Shown piece by piece: positions 17,120 through 25,285 of a DNA stretch of 64,000 nucleotides. A program made the position numbers and the translations under genes. Each line of letters starts with the position of its first letter. Position 1 is the stretch's first letter. The notes below the pieces were generated by a model that did not search any database, was not told where the DNA came from, and worked only from the letters and a program-made list of their open reading frames with translations. Origin of the DNA: Caballeronia sordidicola (GTDB lineage Bacteria; Pseudomonadota; Gammaproteobacteria; Burkholderiales; Burkholderiaceae); the NCBI RefSeq assembly GCF_000729995.1, contig NZ_JNFG01000203.1, positions 1 through 64,000 on the forward strand. The letters run 5' to 3'.

Positions 17120-18820
17120 ATGAGCTCATCCACCTACGGCCAAACGCACGAAGTCACGAACCAGGTGCCACCGCTCGAACGCTACAACGCGATGACCACC
17201 GACGCGTCTCTCGTGCCCGCGCTGGAACGCGAAGGCGCGGCGTGGCACCTCGACGCCCTCACCCGCGACGGCCTCGCGCTCACGCAACCCGACGTCCTCG
17301 CGCTCGCCGACCTGGCCAACCGGCATACGCCCGAACACCATCCGTTCAGCGCGCGCGGCGAGCGTATGGATGCAATCGAATTCCATCCGGCGTGGCACAC
17401 GCTGCTTTCCATGCTGCGCGAGCAAGGCCTTCACTCGCTGCCGTTCGAAACCGCTACGCCGAAACCCGGTTCAATGGCAGCGCGCGCCGCCGGATATTTT
17501 CTTCACGCGCAACTGGAAAGCGGTTCGTTGTGCCCGCTGACCATGACTTTCGCCAGCATTCCCGTGCTGCAACAGGAACCCGCGCTGTACGCGAACTTGC
17601 GAGAGCAATTGCTCTCGCGCCGGCACGATCCACGCGATATCCCGCTCGGCGCCGGCAAGCAGTCGATGATGATCGGCATGGGCATGACCGAAAAACAGGG
17701 CGGCTCGGACGTGCGCAGCAACAAGACCCGTGCGGTGGCGACGGGCGCAGGCGGTCGGGGCGGCGAGTATCGGCTGATCGGCCATAAGTGGTTCTTCTCG
17801 GCGCCTCAATGTGACGCGCATCTCGTGCTGGCGCGCATGGGTGGAACCGACGAAAGCGACGACGGCAAAGGCCCGGTTTCCTGCTTCTACGTCCCGCGTT
17901 TCGCGCCGGATGGATCGAAGAACGCCGTGCAAATCCAGCAACTCAAGGACAAGCTCGGCAACCGCTCGAACGTCAGCAGCGAAGTCGAATTCCTCGATGC
18001 CTACGGCGTCATGATCGGCGACGAAGGGCGCGGCGTACCGACGATCATCGAAATGGCGAACTTCACGCGTCTCGATTGCGTGATCGGCAGCGCCGCGTTG
18101 ATGCGCGCCGCGCTGATCCAGGCGATTCATCACGCGCGGCATCGGCGGGTCTTTGGCGCGAGGCTTATCGACCAGCCGTTGATGCGCAACGTCCTCACCG
18201 ACCTTGCGCTGGAATCGGAAGCGGCCACCGTACTGTTTATGCGGCTCGCCGGCGCTTTCGAGAATTCAGCGAAGCCGGAGGAGCGGGCGTGGCGCCGTAT
18301 CGTGACGCCGGCGGCGAAGTTCTGGGTCTGCAAGCGCGCGCTGGAATTTACCGGCGAGGCGATGGAGGTCTGGGGAGGAAACGGTTATGTCGAAACGGGG
18401 CCGATGGCGCGGTTTTATCGCGAGGCGCCGGTGAATTCGATCTGGGAGGGTTCGGGGAATGTGATGTGCCTCGACGTGCTGCGAGCGTTCGAGCGCGAAC
18501 CCGATGCGGCCCGCGCGCTGTTCGATTCATGGCACGCGGTGGCGGGTGAACATCGTGTACTCGGCGATGCGCTGAAAACGCTGCAGGCCATGCTGACTGG
18601 TGACCCGGCTACGCGCGAAGCATCGGCGCGGGGGATCGTGCAGCAGTTGGTGCTGACCGCGCAAGCGGTTCTGCTCGCGCAGCACGCACCAGCGGACGTG
18701 GCGGCGGCGTTCATCGAAACCCGTCTCGGCGATGCCCGTGGTTCAGTCAATCGCGTATATGGAACGCTGCCGGCCACGTTCAATTTCAACGGAGTGATCG
18801 AGCGTGCGTTCGCGGGGTAG
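17120..18820 (+). CDS. AidB-like acyl-CoA dehydrogenase
   Basis: This 566-residue flavoprotein is of AidB length (AidB is about 540). The N-terminus with QVPPLERYNAMTTD, the flavin-site segment GMGMTEKQGGSDVRSNKTRA (about 186-205) and FTGEAMEVWGGNGYVE near residue 412 follow AidB and its isovaleryl-CoA-dehydrogenase relatives. E. coli AidB is part of the adaptive response to alkylation damage. Whether this copy is Ada-regulated cannot be told, since no ada gene is in view. It is monocistronic, divergent from the DUF937/OmpA gene and convergent with flhX. Confidence 0.88.
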   Translation: MSSSTYGQTHEVTNQVPPLERYNAMTTDASLVPALEREGAAWHLDALTRDGLALTQPDVLALADLANRHTPEHHPFSARGERMDAIEFHPAWHTLLSMLREQGLHSLPFETATPKPGSMAARAAGYFLHAQLESGSLCPLTMTFASIPVLQQEPALYANLREQLLSRRHDPRDIPLGAGKQSMMIGMGMTEKQGGSDVRSNKTRAVATGAGGRGGEYRLIGHKWFFSAPQCDAHLVLARMGGTDESDDGKGPVSCFYVPRFAPDGSKNAVQIQQLKDKLGNRSNVSSEVEFLDAYGVMIGDEGRGVPTIIEMANFTRLDCVIGSAALMRAALIQAIHHARHRRVFGARLIDQPLMRNVLTDLALESEAATVLFMRLAGAFENSAKPEERAWRRIVTPAAKFWVCKRALEFTGEAMEVWGGNGYVETGPMARFYREAPVNSIWEGSGNVMCLDVLRAFEREPDAARALFDSWHAVAGEHRVLGDALKTLQAMLTGDPATREASARGIVQQLVLTAQAVLLAQHAPADVAAAFIETRLGDARGSVNRVYGTLPATFNFNGVIERAFAG

Positions 18821-18917
18821 CGCGCAAAGGCATCGCCCGTCGAGCGCGTGTTTGCAGGGTAATTTGTTTGGGGACAGCGCGGGGTGGTTTCGGGGTAGCG
18901 CGAAAACGCAACGCCCG
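18814..18917. repeat. imperfect direct repeat in the AidB-flhX gap
   Basis: Two 26-base copies (18814-18839 and 18892-18917) both begin GGGGTAGCGCG and end CGCCCG, with three mismatches between them. The first copy contains the stop codon of the AidB-like gene. They may belong to a dispersed intergenic repeat family. Confidence 0.55.
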
Positions 18918-18922
18918 ATGCC

Positions 18923-19264
18923 TCAAGTCGCGCGGCTGCGCCCCTTGCGCACTGGAATTGCCGGGTCGACTTCGGGCCGCGGCCCCACTTCCACCCCGTT
19001 CTCCAGCCGATACAACCATGCAAGAAGTTCTGCCACCGCCTGATAAAGCGCGGGCGGGATGCGCGAGTCCAGGTCGACCTGCATCAGCAGCGACACCATC
19101 TCCGGCGACTCATGCACGTATAGCCCCGCGTCTTTTGCGCGCTGCACGATCATTTCCGCGACCAACCCGTAGCCCTTCGCGACCACGCGCGGCGCCGCAT
19201 CGGCATTTTTGGTGTCGTAGGTAAGCGCGGTCGCCTGCTTGCGTGAATCGTTGCGCAGACTCAC
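18923..19264 (-). CDS. FlhB-like C-terminal domain protein (FlhX)
   Basis: This 113-residue protein corresponds to the part of FlhB that lies after the NPTH autocleavage site. The stretch from PRVVAKGYGLVAEMI to AVAELLAWLYRLE aligns by eye with APKVVAKGVNLVAARI to AVAQVLAWVYQLR in the full FlhB encoded at 57936-59174. It has no membrane helices and no NPTH. Such paralogues (FlhX/FhlB) can replace or modulate the FlhB cytoplasmic domain in flagellar export switching. The start is GTG and overlaps the stop of the upstream FliK-like gene (GTGA). Downstream of it are only the 18.8-18.9 kb repeats. Confidence 0.88.
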   Translation of the reverse strand: MSLRNDSRKQATALTYDTKNADAAPRVVAKGYGLVAEMIVQRAKDAGLYVHESPEMVSLLMQVDLDSRIPPALYQAVAELLAWLYRLENGVEVGPRPEVDPAIPVRKGRSRAT

Positions 19265-20616
19265 GTGTCGCTCCCAGCCGATGGCGGAGTCGACAAAGCT
19301 GCGCTCGCGGCATTGATGACATCGCGGAAATGGGGAAACGCCGGATCAGCGGCCAGGTCGGCCAGCGCATCGCGGGCGTGCACCGTCAACCCGGCGAGCT
19401 GCAATCCCGCGGCGTCGAGTTGTTGCCGGAAATGATCGCCATCGGCGGCAAGACGGGCCGCGCCGCCCTCGCTCGCATTCAGCCGCACCACCAGTTGCTG
19501 GCCAGTGAGCACCAGGTCCGCGTCCACATTGCCGAGCGTGGGCAAGCTCAGCGTGACACGCGTGTGCCAGGCGCGATCCGTATCGGCCGAACTGGTTCCC
19601 GCGCCGCCATCCTGAAACGCATCGCGTCCATAAGGAGCGCGGTTTTGAGGCTGGATTTCCCAATCGAACTTCGCGCCCGGCCACGCTTCGCCGGACCAGC
19701 GAAACTGGTCGGAGGCGAGTACGTCGAGCTGCTGGCGGACCAACGGAATAGTCGATGGATGAATACCGGCGGCCACCGCTGCCTGCACGGCCGAATCCTG
19801 CAGATGCGCGGCCGAAGGCGGCGCGAGCGTTGCCGGTGTCCCGGCCCCCTGCGCCGTCGATGAAAACACGCTTGCCGGCATTGCGCGCACCGATGCCGCC
19901 ATCGCCGCCGCCTGCTGCGGCGTTTGCGGCGTCGGCACGGGACGCATTGGATTGGGCGCGTCGGGGGTATCGGCTGCGGCGAAAGTCGGTGGAAGCAGCG
20001 TTTCGTCGATGGCGGCTTCGGGCCCGGCTTCCGCCGCAGCCGGGAAGGAATCCGACAGCAATCCATCCGCCAATTTGTCCACCCGCGCCTGCGGCTCATT
20101 TCCCAGCGACGCAAGCGAACGCTGTCCGCCCAGCCAGAGCGCGATATGGTTTTCGTAGAAAAGGCCGCTGTCCGCGACGGTCCGAGCCAGCATGGCCGCC
20201 AGTACGGGCGCGGGCAAAGGCGGCGCAGGCGGATTGACCGCGCTCGCGGCATTCGCCGAACTGGAGGAAAACAACGACCCGGACAGGCTCTCGAACGCGC
20301 TGGCAGCCAGGATCAGGCGCGGCGCGGTCGGCCACAACGGCGAGCTGCCGAGCAAAGCGGGCGTCGCGCTGCCGCCGAACCGTGAAATGATGTCGAGCGT
20401 GCGCGCGATCTCGCTCAGCGCGGTCTGCGTCGACGGGCCTGGCGCGGCATACGCGTTGATAACGGCCGCGGGCGTGGCGACCCTCGGGGTATCGACAGAA
20501 AGTTGCGAGGCATTGGCTTGAGGCGCGGTCGAACTGGTCTGCGTATTGAGCGCGGACAACAGCATGTCAGTGCGGCTGGCAAGCAGCGCAGCGACGGCGG
20601 AGTCCAGTCCAGTCAT
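19261..20616 (-). CDS. second flagellar hook-length control protein FliK-like
   Basis: This 451-residue protein is rich in Ala, Pro and Ser with low-complexity stretches (residues 70-250). A C-terminal Flg_hook-type domain (about 350-435) includes WHTRVTLSLPTLGNVDADLV and GQQLVVRLNA. FliK measures hook length and switches export specificity by contacting the FlhB C-domain. Its partner here may be FlhX, encoded by the overlapping gene. A second, unrelated-looking FliK is encoded at 28043-29602. The two differ in N-terminal composition. Confidence 0.8.
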   Translation of the reverse strand: MTGLDSAVAALLASRTDMLLSALNTQTSSTAPQANASQLSVDTPRVATPAAVINAYAAPGPSTQTALSEIARTLDIISRFGGSATPALLGSSPLWPTAPRLILAASAFESLSGSLFSSSSANAASAVNPPAPPLPAPVLAAMLARTVADSGLFYENHIALWLGGQRSLASLGNEPQARVDKLADGLLSDSFPAAAEAGPEAAIDETLLPPTFAAADTPDAPNPMRPVPTPQTPQQAAAMAASVRAMPASVFSSTAQGAGTPATLAPPSAAHLQDSAVQAAVAAGIHPSTIPLVRQQLDVLASDQFRWSGEAWPGAKFDWEIQPQNRAPYGRDAFQDGGAGTSSADTDRAWHTRVTLSLPTLGNVDADLVLTGQQLVVRLNASEGGAARLAADGDHFRQQLDAAGLQLAGLTVHARDALADLAADPAFPHFRDVINAASAALSTPPSAGSDT

Positions 20617-20702
20617 GCCAATATCCTCGGGTCAGCAGTTCAGCCGAAAGGCCGGCCACCGGTTTTAACGAGCTGCAAACGCAACAACCACATCAACCGC
20701 GT

Positions 20703-21035
20703 CTAGCGAAACCCGATCATCTTCTTCAAAACTCGCACTGGCCTGTTCACCGTGAATAGCGCTGCGGACAAACGCGCGAGGCTGGGGGTGCTGAGGTCGC
20801 GTATGGCAGCGTCGTCGGCCAGAATCCGGCGCACCAGTTCGAGCTTGCGGGCACGCGCGGAGTCGTCCAGTTCGGAACGGGGATCGACTTCTCTCAAGCC
20901 GTCGACCAAATCCCGGTATGCGCCCTGCATAGTCTTCAGTTCACCCCACTCTCCACTGCGTGCTGCGGCCAGCATGCACGAAGAAAGTGCGGCAATCGCT
21001 TCATAATGAGCGAAATATTCGTGTGTGGTTTTCAT
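20703..21035 (-). CDS. fliT: flagellar protein FliT
   Basis: This 110-residue, mainly alpha-helical protein follows fliS as usual. FliT-type proteins are chaperones for the filament cap FliD and, in enterics, regulators of FlhDC. The ATG at 21035 (MKTTHEYFAHY) is chosen. An in-frame TTG three codons upstream (21044) is possible, and neither has a good SD, so translation may depend on coupling to fliS, whose stop is 24 bases away. Sequence conservation of FliT is low. The call rests on size, composition and position. Confidence 0.8.
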   Translation of the reverse strand: MKTTHEYFAHYEAIAALSSCMLAAARSGEWGELKTMQGAYRDLVDGLREVDPRSELDDSARARKLELVRRILADDAAIRDLSTPSLARLSAALFTVNRPVRVLKKMIGFR

Positions 21036-21059
21036 TATGTGCAAGCAAGTTTCGCGGCT

Positions 21060-21473
21060 TCACGCCGCAGCCATTTTTGCTGCATCGGGTGCAATCGCCA
21101 TCCAGGCTTCCTCCAGGGTCGCCAGCAGGCCATCGATCTCCACCAGCACTTCTTCGCTCTGACGCACGTTCGCTTCAAGCAGCCGGTGCGCCATGTAGGT
21201 GTACAGCGCGTCCAGGCGTGCCGCGATATCGCCGCCAATGTCCTTGTTCAGCGACTGCTGCAAACCGCTTTCAATGATGCTGATCGCTTTCGAGATCGCC
21301 TCGCCGCGTGCCGGGATATTGCCCTTCTGCAGGTGCATCCGCGCCTGGGCAATCGCCTGTCGCGCGCCCTGATACAACATGGCGACCAGCCTGTGCGGGC
21401 TCGCGCCCATTACCCCTGTCTGAACGCCGACGCGCGCATAGGCGTTGGCCCCACCGTGTGCCTGGGAAAACAT
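21060..21473 (-). CDS. fliS: flagellin export chaperone FliS
   Basis: This 137-residue cytoplasmic chaperone keeps flagellin unpolymerised before export. Family features include the N-terminal Tyr region (NAYARVGVQTGVMGASPHRLVAMLYQGA) and a four-helix-bundle pattern through residue 120. A strong SD (AGGAGAGGG) precedes the ATG. The 5' leader back to the sigma-28-like promoter is about 240 bases and holds two hairpin repeats, the nearer ending 5 bases before the SD. Flagellin itself is not in the window. Confidence 0.94.
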   Translation of the reverse strand: MFSQAHGGANAYARVGVQTGVMGASPHRLVAMLYQGARQAIAQARMHLQKGNIPARGEAISKAISIIESGLQQSLNKDIGGDIAARLDALYTYMAHRLLEANVRQSEEVLVEIDGLLATLEEAWMAIAPDAAKMAAA

Positions 21474-21491
21474 CCGACCCTCTCCTGTGTC

Positions 21492-21580
21492 GACCAGAGT
21501 TGGCGCTTTAGCGCCTTACTCTGGTCCCATGCCGTTGTCCGCGATCGACCAGAGTTGGTGCAAAGCTCCTTACTCTGGTC
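21492..21580 (-). repeat. two tandem hairpin repeats in the fliS leader
   Basis: Two copies (21492-21526 and 21547-21580) each have 9-base arms GACCAGAGT / ACTCTGGTC around a nested inverted repeat. The copy nearer fliS has a perfect inner stem GGCGCT-AA-AGCGCC (minus strand). The other has GGAGC-TTT-GCACC with one mismatch. The short spacers after each copy are also partly alike. Each could fold into a long hairpin in the fliS mRNA leader. Confidence 0.8.
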
Positions 21581-21665
21581 GCATGTTTCCGTCGCTTCAT
21601 GGGCGTTCGCGCGAAGGCGCTGCACACCAGCCTACCTAGTGACGAAAACCCTGATGAACCGGTGC

Positions 21666-21709
21666 CGATAAACGGGTTAGGACCCTTCTATTTGTCTGAC
21701 CGTTTATCG
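21666..21709. repeat. 10-base inverted repeat CGATAAACGG/CCGTTTATCG
   Basis: Arms at 21666-21675 and 21700-21709 match perfectly over 10 bases with a 24-base spacer. On the plus strand the left arm begins GCCGATAA, which looks like a sigma-28 -10 but has no matching -35. The repeat lies just downstream of the minus-strand fliS promoter and could be an operator or a leader hairpin. Confidence 0.5.
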
Positions 21710-21723
21710 TGCTGCTATCCGGG

Positions 21724-21750
21724 TTATCGGAGAAAGCGGCAAAAGCTTTA
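21724..21750 (-). promoter_or_regulatory. sigma-28 (FliA) type promoter for fliST-fliK2-flhX
   Basis: The minus strand reads TAAAGCTT-N11-TCCGATAA, against the consensus TAAAGTTT-N11-GCCGATAA. The match is 7 of 8 at both elements with exact spacing. Transcription would start near 21717, about 240 bases before fliS. Confidence 0.78.
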
Positions 21751-21830
21751 GGCGTGCTTTGCGTCACAGCGAATTCCAGGAAGGGAAATAGTCGGCAGGT
21801 CGATGAGGCGGAAAACCGGCGGCACAGTGT

Positions 21831-22181
21831 TCAGACCGAGATATTCATGATGTCGTTGTAGGCCGAAACGAGCTTGTTGCGGACCTGCAAACCGAACTGG
21901 AAGCCAACGTTCGCCTTTTGCATGTCAACCATCACATCGTTCAGCGAAACGTTTGGCGCGCCTACTTCAAACGCGTGCGCCTGGGTGATCGCGTTGTTCT
22001 GGCTGCTGCTGATACTGTCGAGAGACGACTTCAGCGCGTCGGCGAAACTGCCGGCGCTCGCTGCACCCGATTCGGGCACGACGCTGCCGCCGGCGACGTT
22101 GCCGGCGCCGCCCGCAGCCTGTGTCGACATGGCCTGCATTTGCTGAAGCGCCGAACTCAACGGGCTGATGGGAGCATTCAT
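21831..22181 (-). CDS. fliE: flagellar hook-basal body protein FliE
   Basis: This 116-residue secreted protein joins the MS ring to the rod. The C-terminal FliE signature is visible: SLNDVMVDMQKANVGFQFGLQVRNKLVSAY (split here by position, about residues 81-110), ending NISV. The N-terminus is Ala/Gly/Ser-rich, as is common. The ATG at 22181 has GGAG upstream. A longer frame from 22253 would start in the promoter region. It is divergent from fliF, as in other Burkholderiaceae. Confidence 0.95.
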   Translation of the reverse strand: MNAPISPLSSALQQMQAMSTQAAGGAGNVAGGSVVPESGAASAGSFADALKSSLDSISSSQNNAITQAHAFEVGAPNVSLNDVMVDMQKANVGFQFGLQVRNKLVSAYNDIMNISV

Positions 22182-22515
22182 GGTGTCTCCAGAAGGAACG
22201 GAAAGGAACTGAAAATCGGCGGCAACATATGGATGACGGTACTTCTGGGACAATTCGAACCGGGGCCTGTCCCGGGCCTCAGGCCGGCGTCTGCGCCGGA
22301 GCCTGGGCGGTTCGCCATATGGCTTGACCGATTAGGAAAAAGTCTAGCAGCAGCGCCATTTCCCAAAGCGGGGAAAGGGAACCAAATCTCGCTTCTGTTC
22401 GCTGAATCGACTTACCTCTCCTTACGGATAATTCCTCTCATGAAACTGCCTGCAGCGCGCACGGTCATCGCCGCCACGCCTCGCAGAAAACGCAAGACTC
22501 GGAGAGTTTCGAAGC
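22182..22515. other. divergent fliE / fliF promoter region
   Basis: These 334 bases hold the promoters of fliE (-) and the fliF operon (+). Several GC-rich inverted repeats are seen around 22265-22310 (CCTGTCCCGGGCCTCAGG region). I could not identify a confident sigma-28, sigma-54 or FlhDC site. Confidence 0.4.
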
Positions 22516-24300
22516 ATGGATTCCACAACCAACCTGATCAACCCGGACGCCCGCATGGGTCTGACCGGCGCGCAGCCGGGCGCGGCCGGGTCGATCACCG
22601 CAGGAACGGGCGGAGCCGGCTACGCGGGCGGCGCGGACTTCAGCGGCGCTAACGGCTTCGGTCCGCGCATGCCGATGCTCAACCAGTTCCGCAACAACCC
22701 GCGCATGCCGCTGATCATTGCTGTCGCTATCCTGGCCGTGGTGGTCGCGGGCCTGGTGATGTGGTCGCGCCAGCCGGATTACCGGGTGTTGTTCAGCAAC
22801 CTCTCCGACCGCGACGGCGGTGCGATCGTCGCGGCGCTCCAGCAAGGCAATATTCCCTACAAGATTGCCGAATCGGGCGGCGCGATCCTGGTTCCCAGCG
22901 ACGCGGTGCACGAAACCCGCCTGCGCCTGGCGTCGCAGGGTTTGCCGAAGAACGGCTCGGTCGGCTTCGAATTGATGGATAACCAGAAGTTCGGCATCAG
23001 CCAGTTCGCCGAGCAGGTCAACTATCAGCGCGCGCTGGAAGGCGAGCTGGAAAAAACCATCGCGTCGATCTCCTCGGTGCGCGAAGCCCGTGTCCATCTC
23101 GCCATTCCGAAGCCCACCGTGTTCGTGCGGGAAAAGGAACTGCCGACCGCGTCGGTCATGCTGAATCTCTACCCCGGCCGCGCGCTGGACGAGGGTCAGA
23201 TCATCGCGATCCAGCACATGGTGTCTTCCGGCGTGCCGGATATGCCCGTGAAGAACGTGACGATCGTCGATCAGGACGGCAACCTCCTCACGCAGCAAAG
23301 CTCGGCGAACGGGCTTGACGCGTCGCAGCTCAAATATGTGCAGCAGATCGAGCACAACACGCAGGGACGCATCGACGCCATCCTCGCGCCGCTGTTCGGC
23401 GCCGGCAACGCGCATTCGCAGGTGAGCGCGGATATCGACTTCTCGAAGCTCGAGCAAACCGCCGAAAGTTACGGCCCGAACGCTAATCCGCAAAACACGG
23501 CGATCCGCAGCCAGCAATCGAGCCTTTCGAATGACAGCGGCGGCGCAAACGCGGGCGGCGTGCCGGGCGCACTGTCGAACCAGCCGCCGGCCGCGTCGTC
23601 CGCGCCTGTCGACGCACCCGCGAGCGGCGCCGACGGTGGAAAAACCGCGCCGGTCAGCATGCGCAAGGACACCACGACCAATTACGAAGTGGACCGCACC
23701 GTGCGTCACTACGAGCAGCCGATGGGCGGCATCAAGCGCCTGTCCGTCGCCGTGGTGGTGAACTACCTGAGGCAGGTCGACGCCAAGGGCAAGGTCACCA
23801 TGCTGCCGCTGCCCGCCGACAAGCTCGAGCAGGTGCAGCAACTGGTCAAAGACGCGATGGGCTACGACGAAAAGCGTGGCGATTCGGTGAACGTGGTCAA
23901 CAGCACCTTCCTGGTGGATTCGACCGTAATTCCCGACGTGCCGTGGTGGCGCACCCCGGACATGATCGCGCGCGCGATCCAGCTCGCAAAGTACGCGGGG
24001 ATTGGAGCGGTGGCGTTGTTCCTGTATTTCAGCATGGTGAAGCCGGCGCTGCGCCGCGCCTTCCCGCCGCCTCCGGAGCCGGCAGCGCTGGCCGCGCCGG
24101 ATGACCTGTCGCTGCTCGACGGGCCGTCCATGCCGAAATCGCAGGTGGAAGAAGAAAAGGATGCCGAGGTAAGTTTGCTCGGTCATGAAAGCAACAAGGC
24201 CAAGTTCGAACGCAATCTCGACTACGCGCGCATGGTTGCGCGCCAGGACCCGAGAATCGTCGCGACGGTCGTCAAGAACTGGGTGTCCGATGAACGCTGA
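22516..24300 (+). CDS. fliF: flagellar MS-ring protein FliF
   Basis: This 594-residue inner-membrane protein builds the MS ring. Membrane helix 1 lies at about residues 56-77 (PLIIAVAILAVVVAGLVMW), followed by the YscJ-type ring-building motif with YRVLFSNLSDRDGGAIV and a long periplasmic region with a low-complexity insert (about 335-375). Helix 2 is near 490-510, and the cytoplasmic tail (…MVARQDPRIVATVVKNW) binds FliG. It is the first gene of fliFGHIJK. Its stop overlaps the fliG start. Confidence 0.96.
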   Translation: MDSTTNLINPDARMGLTGAQPGAAGSITAGTGGAGYAGGADFSGANGFGPRMPMLNQFRNNPRMPLIIAVAILAVVVAGLVMWSRQPDYRVLFSNLSDRDGGAIVAALQQGNIPYKIAESGGAILVPSDAVHETRLRLASQGLPKNGSVGFELMDNQKFGISQFAEQVNYQRALEGELEKTIASISSVREARVHLAIPKPTVFVREKELPTASVMLNLYPGRALDEGQIIAIQHMVSSGVPDMPVKNVTIVDQDGNLLTQQSSANGLDASQLKYVQQIEHNTQGRIDAILAPLFGAGNAHSQVSADIDFSKLEQTAESYGPNANPQNTAIRSQQSSLSNDSGGANAGGVPGALSNQPPAASSAPVDAPASGADGGKTAPVSMRKDTTTNYEVDRTVRHYEQPMGGIKRLSVAVVVNYLRQVDAKGKVTMLPLPADKLEQVQQLVKDAMGYDEKRGDSVNVVNSTFLVDSTVIPDVPWWRTPDMIARAIQLAKYAGIGAVALFLYFSMVKPALRRAFPPPPEPAALAAPDDLSLLDGPSMPKSQVEEEKDAEVSLLGHESNKAKFERNLDYARMVARQDPRIVATVVKNWVSDER

Positions 24301-25285
24301 AGGCCTCAATAAAGCCGCGCTCCTGCTGATGTCGATTGGTGAATCGGAAGCGGCGGAAGTGTTCAAGTACCTTGGCCCGCGCGAGGTGCAGAAGATCGGC
24401 GCGACCATGGCGACGTTGAAAAACGTGACGCGCGAACAACTCGATAACGTGATGACCGAGTTCGTCAACGAAGCCGAGCAGCACACCGCGCTGTCGCTCG
24501 ATTCGAGCGAATATATCCGCGCTGTGCTGACCAAGGCGCTCGGCGAAAACAAGGCGGGCGCGCTGATCGACCGGATCCTGCAGGGCAGCGATACCAGCGG
24601 TATCGAAGGCCTGAAGTGGATGGATTCGGCCGCCGTCGCCGAACTGATCAAGAACGAGCATCCGCAGATCATTGCGACGATCCTGGTTCACTTGGACCGC
24701 GATCAGGCGTCCGAAATCGTGGCGCTGATGACAGAACGCTTACGCAACGACGTGCTGCTGCGCATTGCCACGCTCGACGGTATCCAGCCGGCCGCGCTGC
24801 GTGAACTCGACGACGTGCTCACCACCCTCCTCTCCGGCAGCGACAACCTGAAGCGCGCACCGATGGGCGGCATCCGCACGGCGGCGGAAATCCTCAACTT
24901 CATGTCGACGGCGCACGAGGAATCCGTGATCGAAAACGTGAAGGAATTCGATGCGGAACTCGCGCAGAAGATCATCGATCAAATGTTTGTGTTCGAGAAT
25001 CTGCTCGAACTTGAAGACCGCGCAATCCAGTTGCTGCTGAAAGAAGTGGAATCCGAAACGCTGATCGTCTCGCTGAAAGGCGCGCAACCGCCTTTGCGGC
25101 AAAAGTTCCTGTCGAACATGTCGCAGCGCGCCGCCGAACTGCTGGCCGAAGATCTCGACTCGCGCGGCCCGGTGCGGCTCTCGGAAGTCGAGGCGCAGCA
25201 GCGCAAGATCCTGCAGGTCGTGCGCAACCTGGCCGAATCGGGTCAGATCCAGTTAGGCGGCAAGGCCGAGGACGCGTATGTCTGA
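24290..25285 (+). CDS. fliG: flagellar motor switch protein FliG
   Basis: This 331-residue C-ring rotor protein contacts FliF, FliM and the stator. The N-terminus (LNKAALLLMSIGESEAAEVFKYL) is typical, the middle domain carries the EHPQIIATILVHLD motif, and the C-terminal domain includes the charged torque helix around FENLLELEDRAIQLLLKEV. The start at 24290 overlaps the fliF stop by 11 bases. An earlier in-frame start inside fliF was rejected. Confidence 0.96.
   Translation: MNAEGLNKAALLLMSIGESEAAEVFKYLGPREVQKIGATMATLKNVTREQLDNVMTEFVNEAEQHTALSLDSSEYIRAVLTKALGENKAGALIDRILQGSDTSGIEGLKWMDSAAVAELIKNEHPQIIATILVHLDRDQASEIVALMTERLRNDVLLRIATLDGIQPAALRELDDVLTTLLSGSDNLKRAPMGGIRTAAEILNFMSTAHEESVIENVKEFDAELAQKIIDQMFVFENLLELEDRAIQLLLKEVESETLIVSLKGAQPPLRQKFLSNMSQRAAELLAEDLDSRGPVRLSEVEAQQRKILQVVRNLAESGQIQLGGKAEDAYV

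Noticed and set aside
18923..19264. flhB pseudogene or fragment
   Set aside because: It has a proper GTG start coupled to the upstream gene, no frameshift and a complete C-domain, so it fits the known FlhX/FhlB stand-alone family.
21492..21580. CRISPR array from the two tandem repeats
   Set aside because: Only two copies with nested inverted repeats and no unique spacers of fixed length, and no cas genes.
21645..21671. Plus-strand sigma-28 promoter ending in GCCGATAA
   Set aside because: The -10 is perfect, but the -35 position (AAAACCCT) matches poorly and no plus-strand gene follows before fliF. The -10 is better explained as part of the 21666-21709 inverted repeat.
22465..24672. 735-codon open frame on the minus strand opposite fliF-fliG
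   Set aside because: Arises from the strong third-position GC bias of fliF/fliG. Arg/His-rich without domain motifs, and antisense to two certain genes.
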